A stretch of DNA of 64,000 bases from Thermopolyspora flexuosa (GCF_006716785.1 NZ_VFPQ01000001.1:2418001-2482000), one strand, 5' to 3'. Numbered from the stretch's first letter, positions 28,279 to 36,593 are shown. Numbers and translations are program-made. Notes: a model not told the origin generated them from the sequence alone.

Positions 28279-29370
28279 TCACGACCGGCCGAACCGGCGT
28301 GCCAGCGCGAGCAGCAGGTACGGCACGGCCGCCGCGGCGAACAGCGGCCCGGGGTCGGCCCACGCCGAGCCCAGGGCGTAGGAGCCGAACACGGCCAGGG
28401 CGGCGATCTCGGAGGCGAAGCCCGTCATCGACGCCACCGTCGCCCTCGCCTCGTCGCCCACCCGTGCCTGCAGCCGGGCCTCGGCCGCCGTGATCGCCCA
28501 CCGGAACACCCCGAACGCGGCCGCGACGAGCACCATCGCCGCCGGGGTGCCGAGCAGCGAGCCCGCCGCCAGGCAGGCCGCCGCGACGGCGAGGGCGAGC
28601 GCCTCCCACCGCTCGCCGCGCCCGGCGAGCCAGCCGCCGACCGCGTCGCCCGTGGTGAACAGCAGCACCAGCAGCGGCACCGCGGGCTCGGCGACGCCGG
28701 TCGCCAGCGCGAGCAGGGGAAGGTACTCGTCGAGCGCGTTGAGGCCCATCAGCACGGCCGCGTAGGCGAGGGCCCGCCGTACCGGCGCGGTCGTGCGCAC
28801 CTCGGCCAGGCCGGTGCGCAGCACCCGCAGGTACGCCGCGACGGCCGTCTCGCCGTCGGCCACGGCGCGGCGATCCCGGCCGCGCGCTCCGGACTCGGGG
28901 AAGGACCGGCCGATCGCGGCGGCGACGAGGAGCGTGGCGACGCTCGCCACGCCGAGCGCCGGGTAGCCGCCCGCCGTCAGCACCGGGCCCGCCAGCGCGC
29001 TCGCCACCATGACGGCGGTGGTGCGCACGGCGGTGGCGCGCCCCAGCACCCGCGCGTACGACGCGGCCGCGCCGGCGCGCTCCAGCTCCTCGTAGACCAG
29101 CGCCTCCAGCGCGCCGGAGATCAGCGCCTGGCCGAGCCCCCACAGCACGAAGCCCGCCGCGAACGCGGGATAGGAGGGGGTGACGATCCACAGCGTGAAC
29201 CCCGCGGCGGTCACGAGCGGCCCCGCGACGATCAGCCGACGCCGGGAGAACGTGTCCGCCCACACCCCGCTCGGCAGCTCGGCGGCGAACGCGGTGAGCG
29301 ACCACACCGCGAACAGTGAGGAGATCTCCGCCGGTGACAGCCCGGTCCTGGTGAACAGCACCGTGTACAC
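28279..29370 (-). CDS. MFS transporter with disturbed 5' end
   Basis: Major facilitator with about twelve membrane helices (LWIVTPSYPAFAAGFVLWGLGQAL, TTAVMVASALAGPVLTAGG, ALAVAAACLAAGSLLG and so on); substrate unknown, drug efflux type likely. The annotated GTG at 29370 has no ribosome binding site and cuts the first helix: in the same frame upstream the sequence reads ITRRLYAYAFFAEFVLLYP, clearly part of the protein. Further up, a perfect GGAGGT precedes ATG at 29463, but that frame meets TGA at 29446-29448 after five codons. Removing one base would let a GTG at 29458 read VATLTRSESGITRRLYAY. So this is either a frameshifted gene, a sequencing error, or a start that is not obvious. Confidence 0.7.
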   Translation of the reverse strand: MYTVLFTRTGLSPAEISSLFAVWSLTAFAAELPSGVWADTFSRRRLIVAGPLVTAAGFTLWIVTPSYPAFAAGFVLWGLGQALISGALEALVYEELERAGAAASYARVLGRATAVRTTAVMVASALAGPVLTAGGYPALGVASVATLLVAAAIGRSFPESGARGRDRRAVADGETAVAAYLRVLRTGLAEVRTTAPVRRALAYAAVLMGLNALDEYLPLLALATGVAEPAVPLLVLLFTTGDAVGGWLAGRGERWEALALAVAAACLAAGSLLGTPAAMVLVAAAFGVFRWAITAAEARLQARVGDEARATVASMTGFASEIAALAVFGSYALGSAWADPGPLFAAAAVPYLLLALARRFGRS

Positions 29371-29463
29371 CGGGTAGAGGAGAACGAACTCCGCGAAGAA
29401 CGCGTAGGCGTAGAGCCTGCGCGTTATCCCGGACTCAGGAGCGGGTCAATGTCGCCACGTCAT

Positions 29464-29811
29464 CGGATACCTCCGCGACCCCCGCTCCGGCGCGGGGGAG
29501 ATCGTATCGCCCATGCTAACCCCGCCTTCCCCGCTCCGCAGCACTTGATGTGACGAGAGTATGGCGGAAGGTGATGGCGGCCGGTCGCGGCGCCCACCGG
29601 CGCTCCGGGCTCCGGCCGGACCCGGCGGAGGGTTTCGGCCCGGTGGAATCATGGTGGTCTCCACCTTGTTGCGTCTGTTAAGCCCTTTTGGGAGGGTCGT
29701 CGGCGGATGTGGTGGGATTGCTGCGACAGGCCGGGCGGGCTCGGCCCTGTCGACCCGGGATCGAGGCCGGACTACGCTGGCTTCGGGAATTGAACTCTGG
29801 AGGGTGCGCCG
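29464..29811. other. Intergenic region upstream of moaA
   Basis: About 350 bases between divergent genes. A run from 29650 to 29700 (TTGTTGCGTCTGTTAAGCCC and following) is less GC-rich and likely contains a promoter for moaA. GGTGGA at 29640-29645 can pair with TCCACC at 29658-29663. GGAGGG before 29812 is the moaA ribosome binding site. I see no molybdenum cofactor riboswitch fold. Confidence 0.4.
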
Positions 29812-30801
29812 GTGCTGAAGGACTCGTTCGGCCGGGTGGCGACTGATCTGCGCGTCTCGCTGACGGACCGGTGCAACCTGCGCTGCACGTACTGCATGCC
29901 GCCGGAGGGCCTGGAGTGGCTGCCCAAGCCCGAGCTGCTCACCGCCGACGAGATCGTGCGGCTGGTGCGGATCGGGGTGGAGCGGCTCGGCATCACCGAG
30001 GTGCGGTACACCGGCGGGGAGCCGCTGCTGCGCCGCGAGCTCGTGGACATCGTGGCGCGCACCGCGGCGCTCACCCCGCGGCCGCAGATCTCACTCACCA
30101 CCAACGGCATCGGGCTCGACCGGCTCGCCGCCCCGCTCGCCGCCGCCGGGCTGGACCGGGTCAACGTCTCGCTCGACACCCTCGACCGCGACGTGTTCGC
30201 CCGCCTCGCCCACCGCGACCGGCTCGACGACGTGCTCGCCGGGCTGAAGGCCGCCCGCGACGCCGGGCTCACCCCGGTGAAGGTGAACGCGGTGCTGATG
30301 CGCGGCATCAACGACCACGAGGCCGCCGACCTGCTCGCGTTCTGCATGGACAACGGCTACCAGGCGCGGTTCATCGAGCAGATGCCGCTTGACGCCCAGC
30401 ACGGCTGGCGGCGCGAGAACATGGTCACCGCCGACGAGATCCTCCGCATGCTCGGCGAGCGCTTCAGCCTCGAGCCCGCCGACCCCAATGAGCGGGGCAG
30501 CGCCCCGGCCGAGCTCTTCCTCGTCAACGGCGGCCCGCACACCGTCGGGGTGATCGGCTCGGTGACCCGGCCGTTCTGCGGCGCCTGCGACCGGGTACGG
30601 CTCACCGCCGACGGCCAGGTCCGCAACTGCCTGTTCGCCCGCGAGGAGACCGACCTGCGCACGGCGCTGCGCTCGGGCGCCTCGGACGACGAGATCGTCG
30701 AGCTGTGGCAGGCAGCGGTGCGCGGCAAGCGCGCCGGCCACGGCATCGACGACCCGTCGTTCCTGCAGCCCGCCCGCCCCATGTCGGCGATCGGCGGCTG
30801 A
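29812..30801 (+). CDS. moaA: GTP 3',8-cyclase, molybdenum cofactor biosynthesis
   Basis: 329-aa radical SAM enzyme that turns GTP into 3',8-cyclo-GTP, first step of molybdopterin synthesis. N-terminal cluster cysteines C21, C25 and C28 in TDRCNLRCTYCMP; the C-terminal [4Fe-4S] site is FCGACDRVRLTADGQVRNCLF. TNGIGL, SLDTLDRDVF and RFIEQMPLD are also typical. The protein ends in a GG-containing tail (SAIGG), as MoaA proteins do. GTG start with GGAGGG. The cofactor is required by the nitrate reductase encoded at 47083. Confidence 0.95.
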   Translation: MLKDSFGRVATDLRVSLTDRCNLRCTYCMPPEGLEWLPKPELLTADEIVRLVRIGVERLGITEVRYTGGEPLLRRELVDIVARTAALTPRPQISLTTNGIGLDRLAAPLAAAGLDRVNVSLDTLDRDVFARLAHRDRLDDVLAGLKAARDAGLTPVKVNAVLMRGINDHEAADLLAFCMDNGYQARFIEQMPLDAQHGWRRENMVTADEILRMLGERFSLEPADPNERGSAPAELFLVNGGPHTVGVIGSVTRPFCGACDRVRLTADGQVRNCLFAREETDLRTALRSGASDDEIVELWQAAVRGKRAGHGIDDPSFLQPARPMSAIGG

Positions 30802-30912
30802 CGGCGTCGTCCTTTCGCCGACCGGGTACGGCACGGCCGCGGGGCCTCCCGAGCGCGCGCGGCCGGGCCCCCTATGATCGCTTCGAGATCGCGACGAGCA
30901 TTGGAGCCGCAG

Positions 30913-31170
30913 GTGAACGTGCTGGAGGAGTGGACCGCGCTGGTCTGCAAGGAACTGGGCATCGACCCCGCGCGGGTGGATCGCAACCTGATCCTCGACC
31001 TCACCAAGGACGTCGCCCACGGCGTCGCCCGCCCGGCCGCGCCCCTCACCGCCTACCTGCTCGGCCTCGCGCAGGGCGCCGGGACCGCCCCGGAGGACGC
31101 CGTCGCCCGGCTGCGCCGGATGGCGGGCAACTGGGGCACGGCGACCAAGGAGACGATGGACGACCGCTGA
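30913..31170 (+). CDS. DUF6457 domain protein
   Basis: 85-aa small helical protein (LEEWTALVCKELGIDPARVDRNLILDLTKDVAHGVARPAAPLTAYLLGLAQG). This domain is often found next to, or fused to, the MobA molybdenum-cofactor guanylyltransferase in actinobacteria, and here it follows moaA by 111 bases. Its function is not established. GTG at 30913 with GGAG 6 bases upstream; TATGAT at 30871-30876 could be the -10 box. Confidence 0.75.
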   Translation: MNVLEEWTALVCKELGIDPARVDRNLILDLTKDVAHGVARPAAPLTAYLLGLAQGAGTAPEDAVARLRRMAGNWGTATKETMDDR

Positions 31171-31277
31171 CCGGCGACCGCCGGCGAGGGCCACAGGCAC
31201 GTGCGGCCGTCCCGCCCGGGCACCCGGGGCGGGGCGGCCGCGCCGCATTTCCCGGAGCGTTCCGGCGCCGCCGCTCG

Positions 31278-31550
31278 TCACCCGGCGGCGGACCGGGCGG
31301 CGCGGCGGGCGCGGGCGCGGCGCCGGGCGAGGGCGGCGATCCCGATGCCGATCCAGGCCACGTTGAGCATCGCCGAGGGCCACGCGTGGTGGTAGGCGGT
31401 GTTCACGGTGAGGAAGACCGCGCCGAGCAGGTTGAGCACCTGGAAGACGACGCCGTCGCCGGGGATGCGCCCGGTCGAGGTGAGCCCGTAGGCGGCCAGC
31501 AGCAGGGCCGCGCCCACCCAGCCGACCACGTCGACGAGCAGCCCGATCAT
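31278..31550 (-). CDS. Small membrane protein, CBU_0592 family
   Basis: 90-aa protein with three predicted membrane helices (LLVDVVGWVGAALLLAAYGLTSTG, VVFQVLNLLGAVFLTVNTAYHHA, AMLNVAWIGIGIAALA) and an arginine/alanine-rich tail. It matches the pattern of the CBU_0592 family of short uncharacterised membrane proteins. The ATG at 31550 overlaps the stop of the upstream cyclase gene as ATGA, so the two are translated together. Confidence 0.72.
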   Translation of the reverse strand: MIGLLVDVVGWVGAALLLAAYGLTSTGRIPGDGVVFQVLNLLGAVFLTVNTAYHHAWPSAMLNVAWIGIGIAALARRRARARRAARSAAG

Positions 31551-32245
31551 GGCCCGTCCACGACCGCGTACGCGCGCACCGGGAAGGTGCCCATGCCGCA
31601 CACCGCCGGCGGGACCGCGTGGAACCGGAAGCCCTCCACCGGCAGCGCGTCGAGCCCGCGCAGGTGCTCGACGATCGGGATGCCCGCGGCGAGCAGCGTG
31701 CTGTGCGCCGGGCGGGATCCGTCGGCGGTGTCGTCGATGTTGAGCGAGTCGATGCCGACGAGGGCCGCGCCCTGCTCGGCGAGCCAGGCCGCCGCGTCCG
31801 CGGTGAGGTACGGGTGGCCGGCGCCGTACGCGGCGGTGCCGAAGTGCCGGTCCCAGCCGGTGTGCACGAGCACGGCCCGCCCGGCCACGCGGTGGGACAG
31901 GAACGCCGACCTGCCGATCGCCCGGGACTCCGCCCCGGTCACCCGGATCACGATCCCGTCGAGGTCGGCCATCCGGGACAGCGGGAGGGCGGCGAGGTCG
32001 GCGCCGTCGCCGTACCGGTGGAACGGGCTGTCGAGGTAGGTGCTCGTGTTCCCCACCATCGTGATCCGGTCGATGGCGAACTCGGTGCCCGGCGCGTAGT
32101 GGGCGCGTGACTCCTCCCGGGAGAGGTGCACGCCGATCTCGGGGCCCGGCAGGCCCGGATAGGTGATCATCCCGTGCCGGATGGGATGGCTGAGGTCGAT
32201 CACCCGTCGCGCGGCCCGGTCACGCCGCTGGTCGCTCTCACACAT
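31547..32245 (-). CDS. Cyclase family protein (kynurenine formamidase-like fold)
   Basis: 232-aa metal-dependent hydrolase-like protein. It starts VIDLSHPIRHGMITYPGLPGPEI, typical of the PF04199 cyclase family. The metal motif, usually HxGTHxDxPxH, reads MVGNTSTYLDSPFHRY, so the first two histidines are replaced, as in a recognisable subgroup of the family; activity is uncertain. GIDSLNIDD and HSTLLAAGIPIVEHLRGL match later family blocks. The ATG at 32245 is chosen over an in-frame GTG at 32278 because GATCAT lies six bases upstream, with TTGTGT 17 bases further, which fits a leaderless promoter. Confidence 0.72.
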   Translation of the reverse strand: MCESDQRRDRAARRVIDLSHPIRHGMITYPGLPGPEIGVHLSREESRAHYAPGTEFAIDRITMVGNTSTYLDSPFHRYGDGADLAALPLSRMADLDGIVIRVTGAESRAIGRSAFLSHRVAGRAVLVHTGWDRHFGTAAYGAGHPYLTADAAAWLAEQGAALVGIDSLNIDDTADGSRPAHSTLLAAGIPIVEHLRGLDALPVEGFRFHAVPPAVCGMGTFPVRAYAVVDGP

Positions 32246-32280
32246 AGGGCAATGATCGGGACACCGGTGCCGGGACACAA

Positions 32281-32321
32281 TCGCGTCCCGCTCCGGGCGA
32301 ACACGCCCAGGCCGGACGCGA
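32281..32321. repeat. Composite hairpin upstream of the cyclase gene
   Basis: TCGCGTCC (32281-32288) pairs with GGACGCGA (32314-32321); within it GGGCG-AACA-CGCCC forms a second stem. It lies between the candidate sRNA and the cyclase gene. Confidence 0.5.
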
Positions 32322-32325
32322 CCGG

Positions 32326-32447
32326 GCGAAAACGAAAGGCGGCGCCGGGTGGTTACGGGGGCAAACCACCCGGCGCCGCATCATCGGTGTTCCGACGGGG
32401 GCCCGGAACACCGGCACCAGCGCTCCGACGGGGGACCAGAGCGCTTG
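32326..32447 (-). ncRNA. Candidate small RNA with three C-rich-loop hairpins
   Basis: Three perfect stems follow one another: 32419-32425/32439-32445 (7 bp), 32385-32394/32404-32413 (10 bp) and 32339-32354/32364-32379 (16 bp). Read on the minus strand, each loop carries the same word CCCCCGT (loops TGGTCCCCCGTCG, GGCCCCCGT, TGCCCCCGT). The last, longest stem is followed on the minus strand by CTTTCGTTTTCG, a terminator-like tail, and a promoter-like pair lies just upstream at 32453-32484. The actinobacterial 6C RNA family also displays C-rich hairpin loops; membership is possible but I cannot confirm it. Alternatively these are tandem terminators of the DUF3099 gene. Confidence 0.5.
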
Positions 32448-32452
32448 GCTAA

Positions 32453-32484
32453 ACTGTACACCTCTTACCCATGGGTTGCGTCAA
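32453..32484 (-). promoter_or_regulatory. Promoter-like sequence for the candidate sRNA
   Basis: Minus strand: TTGACG (32484-32479), an 18-base spacer, then TGTACA (32460-32455); TACAGT two bases further is another -10 candidate. The predicted start would be a few bases before the first hairpin. Confidence 0.45.
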
Positions 32485-32491
32485 GACTTAG

Positions 32492-32815
32492 TCACGACCC
32501 GATCTCGCGTCGGTGGCGTGGTATCTCGTTTTGGTTAGTCTCCGCCTTATCAAAAGCCGTAAGACGGGACTCTCTCCCCTCCTCGCGTCCAGCGTTCGCC
32601 CCGACCACGGCAAAGTACGGCAAAAAAACCGCGCCGGCGACGAAGAGCGCCCTGATGGGCCAGGGGGCGTCGACGAGGACGGCGAGGATGAGGCAGATGG
32701 TGCGGATGCCCATCTGGATGAGGTATCGCTTCTCTCTCCGCCCGATGTCCTCCGACAGGGAGGGTTTGGCGTCCGTGATCTCGTGGACGACCCGGCGGCC
32801 ACGCCATGCCTTCAC
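32492..32815 (-). CDS. DUF3099 domain membrane protein
   Basis: 107-aa protein with two membrane helices (MGIRTICLILAVLVDAPWPIRALFVAGAVFLPYFAVVGANAG), preceded by VVHEITDAKPSLSEDIGRREKRYL, the typical DUF3099 entry block widespread in actinomycetes. Function unknown. The GTG at 32815 fits the family's usual N-terminus; in-frame starts at 32881 and 32902 would add a stretch without similarity. The C-terminal 25 residues are polar with AT-richer codons than usual here. Divergent from the dodecin gene. Confidence 0.75.
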   Translation of the reverse strand: MKAWRGRRVVHEITDAKPSLSEDIGRREKRYLIQMGIRTICLILAVLVDAPWPIRALFVAGAVFLPYFAVVGANAGREEGRESRLTAFDKAETNQNEIPRHRREIGS

Positions 32816-32913
32816 CCTTCCACCGTAAACCTCTGGCGCGGTGCTCGTTTCGCGTCCCTCCCCGGTCAGGGGCCCTGGCATACGATCCCGGCGGGGGAGC
32901 AAGGGAGGGCCCG

Positions 32914-33126
32914 ATGACAGACCGCACCTACCGCGTCACCGAGATCGTCGGCACGTCGCCGGAGAGCGTGGACCAGGCCATCCGCAACGGCATCCGCCGC
33001 GCGGCGCAGACCCTGCGCCACCTCGACTGGTTCGAGGTCACCGAGATCCGCGGCCAGCTCGCCGACGGCCAGGTCGCGCACATCCAGGTCGGTCTGAAGG
33101 TCGGTTTCCGGCTCGAGGACGCCTGA
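32914..33126 (+). CDS. Dodecin (flavin-binding protein)
   Basis: 70-aa protein of the dodecin family, which forms hollow dodecamers storing flavins. The fold blocks are complete: YRVTEIVGTSPESVDQAIRNGIRRAAQTLRHLDWFEVTEIRGQLADGQVAHIQVGLKVGFRLED. The conserved tryptophan (HLDWFEV) that stacks on flavin is present. AGGGAGG upstream of the ATG. Single-gene unit divergent from DUF3099. Confidence 0.93.
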   Translation: MTDRTYRVTEIVGTSPESVDQAIRNGIRRAAQTLRHLDWFEVTEIRGQLADGQVAHIQVGLKVGFRLEDA

Positions 33127-33244
33127 GCGTCCGGCCCGGGCCGCGGGGGCAGCCGCCGCGGCCCGGGCCACCGAGCGGCACGAGGGGGAGCAGGCGGCCG
33201 GCGGCACGGTTCCGGGGCCGGCGGCCGCGGGGAGCGGGCGGCGG

Positions 33245-33568
33245 ATGAGCGACCGAACCGACGGCATCGCCGAGCTCGGCGGCCGATCCACGGAAAACGC
33301 GGGCCTCGGGCTCGACCCGGGGCGCATCGAGGAGGCGCTGCGGGAGCTCGTGGCCCAGGCGGACGTGCACGGCGAGCTGCTGCCCGCGCCGCTGCGCGGG
33401 CACGTGGAGACGATCCTCGAGGAGGTGGAGGCGGGCCGGGGCAATGGCCCGGAGACGGCCCGCCGCCTCGCCGCGGTCCGGCGCGTCGCCGTGCCCGGCA
33501 CCCCGTTCGCCCCGCTCGGCCGGGCCGCCGAGGCGCTCGCCGCCGCGCTCGGGCTCACCGCCGGCTGA
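33245..33568 (+). CDS. Hypothetical protein
   Basis: 107-aa acidic, mostly helical protein (RIEEALRELVAQADVHGELLPAPLRGHVETILEEVEAGRGNGPETARRLAAVRRVAVP...). Not recognised. It has GGAG seven bases before the ATG and normal codon use. It lies 118 bases after dodecin and is convergent with tldE. No membrane segment or signal peptide. Confidence 0.55.
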   Translation: MSDRTDGIAELGGRSTENAGLGLDPGRIEEALRELVAQADVHGELLPAPLRGHVETILEEVEAGRGNGPETARRLAAVRRVAVPGTPFAPLGRAAEALAAALGLTAG

Positions 33569-33662
33569 CGGGTACGGCCCGGCCGCACACCGACCGACCC
33601 CGCGGCATGCCGTACCGGGGAGGTCGCGTATCCAACGGCCGCACGCAGCCCACGGAACACGA

Positions 33663-33703
33663 GACGCCCGCCCACCGGCGGTCCGCCGATGGACGGGCGC
33701 GTC
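33663..33703. terminator. Terminator-like structure between convergent genes
   Basis: An outer imperfect pairing of GACGCCCG (33663) with CGGGCGCGTC (to 33703) encloses CGGCG-GTC-CGCCG. It sits between the ends of the hypothetical gene and tldE, where a bidirectional terminator is expected. Confidence 0.45.
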
Positions 33704-33709
33704 CGTGCG

Positions 33710-35080
33710 TCAGCTCGCCTGGCTGACCGTCGACATGTTGAAGTCCGGAACCCGGATCGGCGGCATGACCGTGCGGGTGAACCAGTCGTTCCACTCGCGC
33801 GGCAGCGTGGGCACGCTGCCGCCGACCTCGGTGAGGCGGGCGAGCAGGTCGACCGGGCTCTCGTTGAACCGGAAGTTGTTCACCTCGCCGACCACCTCGC
33901 CGTTCTCCACCAGGTAGACCCCGTCCCGGGTGAGCCCGGTGAGCAGCAGCGTCTGCGGGTCCACCTCGCGGATGTACCACAGGCAGGTGACGAGCAGGCC
34001 GCGCCGGGTCGAGGCGATCATGTCCTCCAGGGACACGCCGCCGTCCGGCCCCTCCATGAGCAGGTTGTCGATCGCCGGGGTGACCGGCAGGCCGGAGAGG
34101 TCGGCCGAGTGGCGGGTCTGCCGCAGCGCGGCGAGCCGGCCCTCCTCGATCCACGTGGTACGGCCCAGCGGCAGCCCGTTGTCGAACACCGACTGCTCCC
34201 GGCTGGAGGCGTGCGCCACCACGAACGGGGCGCACTCCACGCCCGCGGCGCCCGGGTCGCTGTAGATCCGCACCGGCGTGCGGGACAGCGTCTCCCCGAC
34301 CCGGGTGCCGCCGCCGGGCTTGGAGAACACCGAGCGGCCGTCGAGCGCGTCCCGCGCACCGGCCGACCAGTACATGTAGATCATCAGGTCGGCCACGGCG
34401 GTCGGCGGCAGCAGCGTCTCGTAGCGGCCCGCGGGCAGCTCGATCCGCTTGCTCGCCCAGGCGAGGCGCTGGGCGAGGCTCGCGTCGAGCGCGGCCACGT
34501 CCACGTCGGTGAAGTCCCGCGTCGCCACCCCGGTCCACGCCGAGCGGGTCATGTCGGCCGACTTGGCGTTGAGCTCCAGGCGGCCGGTGGGCTGGTCGTG
34601 CCGCAGCCGCAGGCCGCGCGAGGAGCCGAGGAACGTGGTGGTGAGGATGTGCTCGGCGAAGCCGTACAGCCGCCGCCCGGCCGCCTCGGCCGCGGCGAAC
34701 GTCTCGCCGAGCGCGGGGGCGAGGCCGCGGAACACGTCGATCGTCGTCGGCTCCACCGGGTCGTCCCAGCCGGGGCCGGGCGCGGTGCCCTCCACCAGCG
34801 GCCGGGCGTCCTCGGCGGGCGCCGCGTCGCGGGCCGCCGCGTCCGCGGCGGCGACCACGTCGGCGAGCTGGTCGTCGCGGACCGCGGCCCGGGAGACCAC
34901 CCCGACCCCCGGCCCGGCGATGGAGATCACCGTGAGCCGGGCGGAGCGGGTGACGCCGTTCGTGGTGAGGGTGTTCCCGGCGAAGCGCAGGTTCGCCGTG
35001 GAGGTCTCGTCCGCGATCACGATGCAGTCGTCGGCGCGGGACAGCTCCAGCGCCCGCTCGACCATCTCCTGGGGCCTCAC
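33710..35080 (-). CDS. tldE: TldE/PmbA-type metallopeptidase partner subunit
   Basis: 456-aa protein of the TldD/PmbA family, the subunit without the metal site that pairs with TldD in the TldD/E peptide-degrading complex, known for processing of ribosomal peptides such as microcin B17 and for clearing unfolded peptides. Typical blocks: [49 protein letters not shown], and [35 protein letters not shown] start overlapping the tldD stop (GTGA). No peptide precursor gene is visible beside the pair. Confidence 0.9.
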   Translation of the reverse strand: MRPQEMVERALELSRADDCIVIADETSTANLRFAGNTLTTNGVTRSARLTVISIAGPGVGVVSRAAVRDDQLADVVAAADAAARDAAPAEDARPLVEGTAPGPGWDDPVEPTTIDVFRGLAPALGETFAAAEAAGRRLYGFAEHILTTTFLGSSRGLRLRHDQPTGRLELNAKSADMTRSAWTGVATRDFTDVDVAALDASLAQRLAWASKRIELPAGRYETLLPPTAVADLMIYMYWSAGARDALDGRSVFSKPGGGTRVGETLSRTPVRIYSDPGAAGVECAPFVVAHASSREQSVFDNGLPLGRTTWIEEGRLAALRQTRHSADLSGLPVTPAIDNLLMEGPDGGVSLEDMIASTRRGLLVTCLWYIREVDPQTLLLTGLTRDGVYLVENGEVVGEVNNFRFNESPVDLLARLTEVGGSVPTLPREWNDWFTRTVMPPIRVPDFNMSTVSQAS

Positions 35081-36579
35081 CTGCCACCCTCCTGAACGGT
35101 GTTGAGAACGCGGACGCCGCGGAACAGCGCGGCCGGGCAGCCGTGGCTCACCGGGGCCACCTGCCCGGGCTGGCCCTTGCCGCAGTTGAACGCGCCGCCG
35201 AGCACGTAGGTCTGGGGGCCGCCGACGGCCTCCATCGAGCGCCAGAAGTCGGTGGTGGTGGCCTGGTAGGCGACGTCGCGGACCTGGCCGGCGAGCCGGC
35301 CGTTCTTGATGAGATAGAAGCGCTGGCCGGTGAACTGGAAGTTGTAGCGCTGCATGTCGATCGACCAGCTCTTGTCGCCGACGATGTAGATGCCGCGCTC
35401 GACCCCGGCGATCAGGTCGTCGACCGACGGGCCGTCCGGCGCGGGCTGCAGCGACACGTTCGCCATGCGCTGCATCGGCACGTGCGCGGGGGAGTCGGCG
35501 AACGCGCAGCCGTTCGACCGGCCCAGGCCCTTCAGGTGCGCCATGCGCCGGTCGAGCTGGTAGCCGACGAGCACGCCGTCGCGCACGATGTCGAACGACT
35601 GGGCGGCCACGCCCTCGTCGTCCCAGCCGATCGTGGCCAGGCCGTGCTCGGCGGTGCGGTCCCCGGTCACGTTCATCACCGGCGAGCCGTACTGCAGCGT
35701 GCCGAGCTTGTCGAAGGTGGCGAACGAGGTGCCCGCGTAGGCCGCCTCGTAGCCGAGCGCGCGGTCCAGCTCGGTGGCGTGCCCGATCGACTCGTGGATG
35801 GTGAGCCACAGGTTCGACGGGTCGATCACCAGGTCGTACGTCCCGGCCTCCACCGAGGGCGCGGCGAGCTTCTCGGCCAGGTACTCGGGGATGCGCTCCA
35901 GCTCGGCGGGGAAGTCCCAGCCGGTGCCGGTGAGGTACTCGTACCCCCGCCCGGTCGGCGGCGCGAGCGTGCGCATGTCGTCGAACCGGCCGTCCGGCAG
36001 CGTCTTCATCGCGGTGAGCGACGGGTGGAGGCGGATCCGCTGCTGGGTGGTGACGGTGCCCGCGGTGTCGGCGTAGAACTTCTGCTCCTTGACCTGCATG
36101 AGCGAGGCCTGGACGTGGTCGACCCGGTCGTCGGCGAGCAGCTGGCCCGACCACTCGGCGAGCAGCTCGGTCTTCTCCTTGAGCGGGACGGTGAACGGGT
36201 CGACCTCGTAGGAGGAGACCCAGGTGACGTCGGAGTAGACCGGCTCGGGGGCCAGCTCGACCGGCTCCCGGTTCACCGCCGCGCTCACCTTGGCCACCCG
36301 CACCGCCTGCTCGGCGGTCGCCGCGGCCGCCTCCGGGGTGAGCTCGATGCCCGCGGCGAACCCCCAGGTGCCGTCCACGATCACCCGTACGGCGTAGCCG
36401 AGGTCGTCGGCGTCCATCGCGCCCTCCAGCCGCGCGTCGAACAGGCGCAGCGTCTCGGCGCGGATGCGCTCCATGCGGAAGTCGGCGTGTCGCGCACCGA
36501 GGTCGCGGGCGCGCTGCAGCGCGGCGTCCGCGAGCCGCCGTAGCGGCAGCGCGAGGAAGTCGGAGTCGATCTGGCGCAT
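35077..36579 (-). CDS. tldD: TldD metalloprotease subunit
   Basis: 500-aa catalytic subunit of the TldD/E protease. The zinc motif HExxxH is H262-E263...H267 in TIHESIGHATELDRALGYEAAYAG. Other family blocks are ARHADFRMERIRAETLRLFDARLEG, GWDDEGVAAQSFDIVRDGVLVGY and the C-terminal GGAFNCGKGQPGQVAPVSHGCPAALFRGVRVLN. The ATG at 36579 is used; a GTG two codons earlier is possible. Divergent from fabG, with 77 bases between starts holding two inverted repeats. tldE follows with a 4-base overlap. Confidence 0.92.
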   Translation of the reverse strand: MRQIDSDFLALPLRRLADAALQRARDLGARHADFRMERIRAETLRLFDARLEGAMDADDLGYAVRVIVDGTWGFAAGIELTPEAAAATAEQAVRVAKVSAAVNREPVELAPEPVYSDVTWVSSYEVDPFTVPLKEKTELLAEWSGQLLADDRVDHVQASLMQVKEQKFYADTAGTVTTQQRIRLHPSLTAMKTLPDGRFDDMRTLAPPTGRGYEYLTGTGWDFPAELERIPEYLAEKLAAPSVEAGTYDLVIDPSNLWLTIHESIGHATELDRALGYEAAYAGTSFATFDKLGTLQYGSPVMNVTGDRTAEHGLATIGWDDEGVAAQSFDIVRDGVLVGYQLDRRMAHLKGLGRSNGCAFADSPAHVPMQRMANVSLQPAPDGPSVDDLIAGVERGIYIVGDKSWSIDMQRYNFQFTGQRFYLIKNGRLAGQVRDVAYQATTTDFWRSMEAVGGPQTYVLGGAFNCGKGQPGQVAPVSHGCPAALFRGVRVLNTVQEGGR

Positions 36580-36593
36580 GTCCACGATCCTAA

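Noticed and set aside
29464-29811. Possible molybdenum cofactor riboswitch before moaA
   Set aside because: Only one 6-bp pairing is visible; the multi-stem fold of that riboswitch is not seen.
29561-29818. 85-codon plus-strand frame between the MFS gene and moaA
   Set aside because: No binding site, low-complexity start, and it would overlap the moaA start; no similarity recognised.
33710-36154. tldE frame open far upstream to 36154
   Set aside because: The upstream part is an out-of-frame shadow of tldD; the GTG at 35080 with a GTGA overlap is the sensible start.
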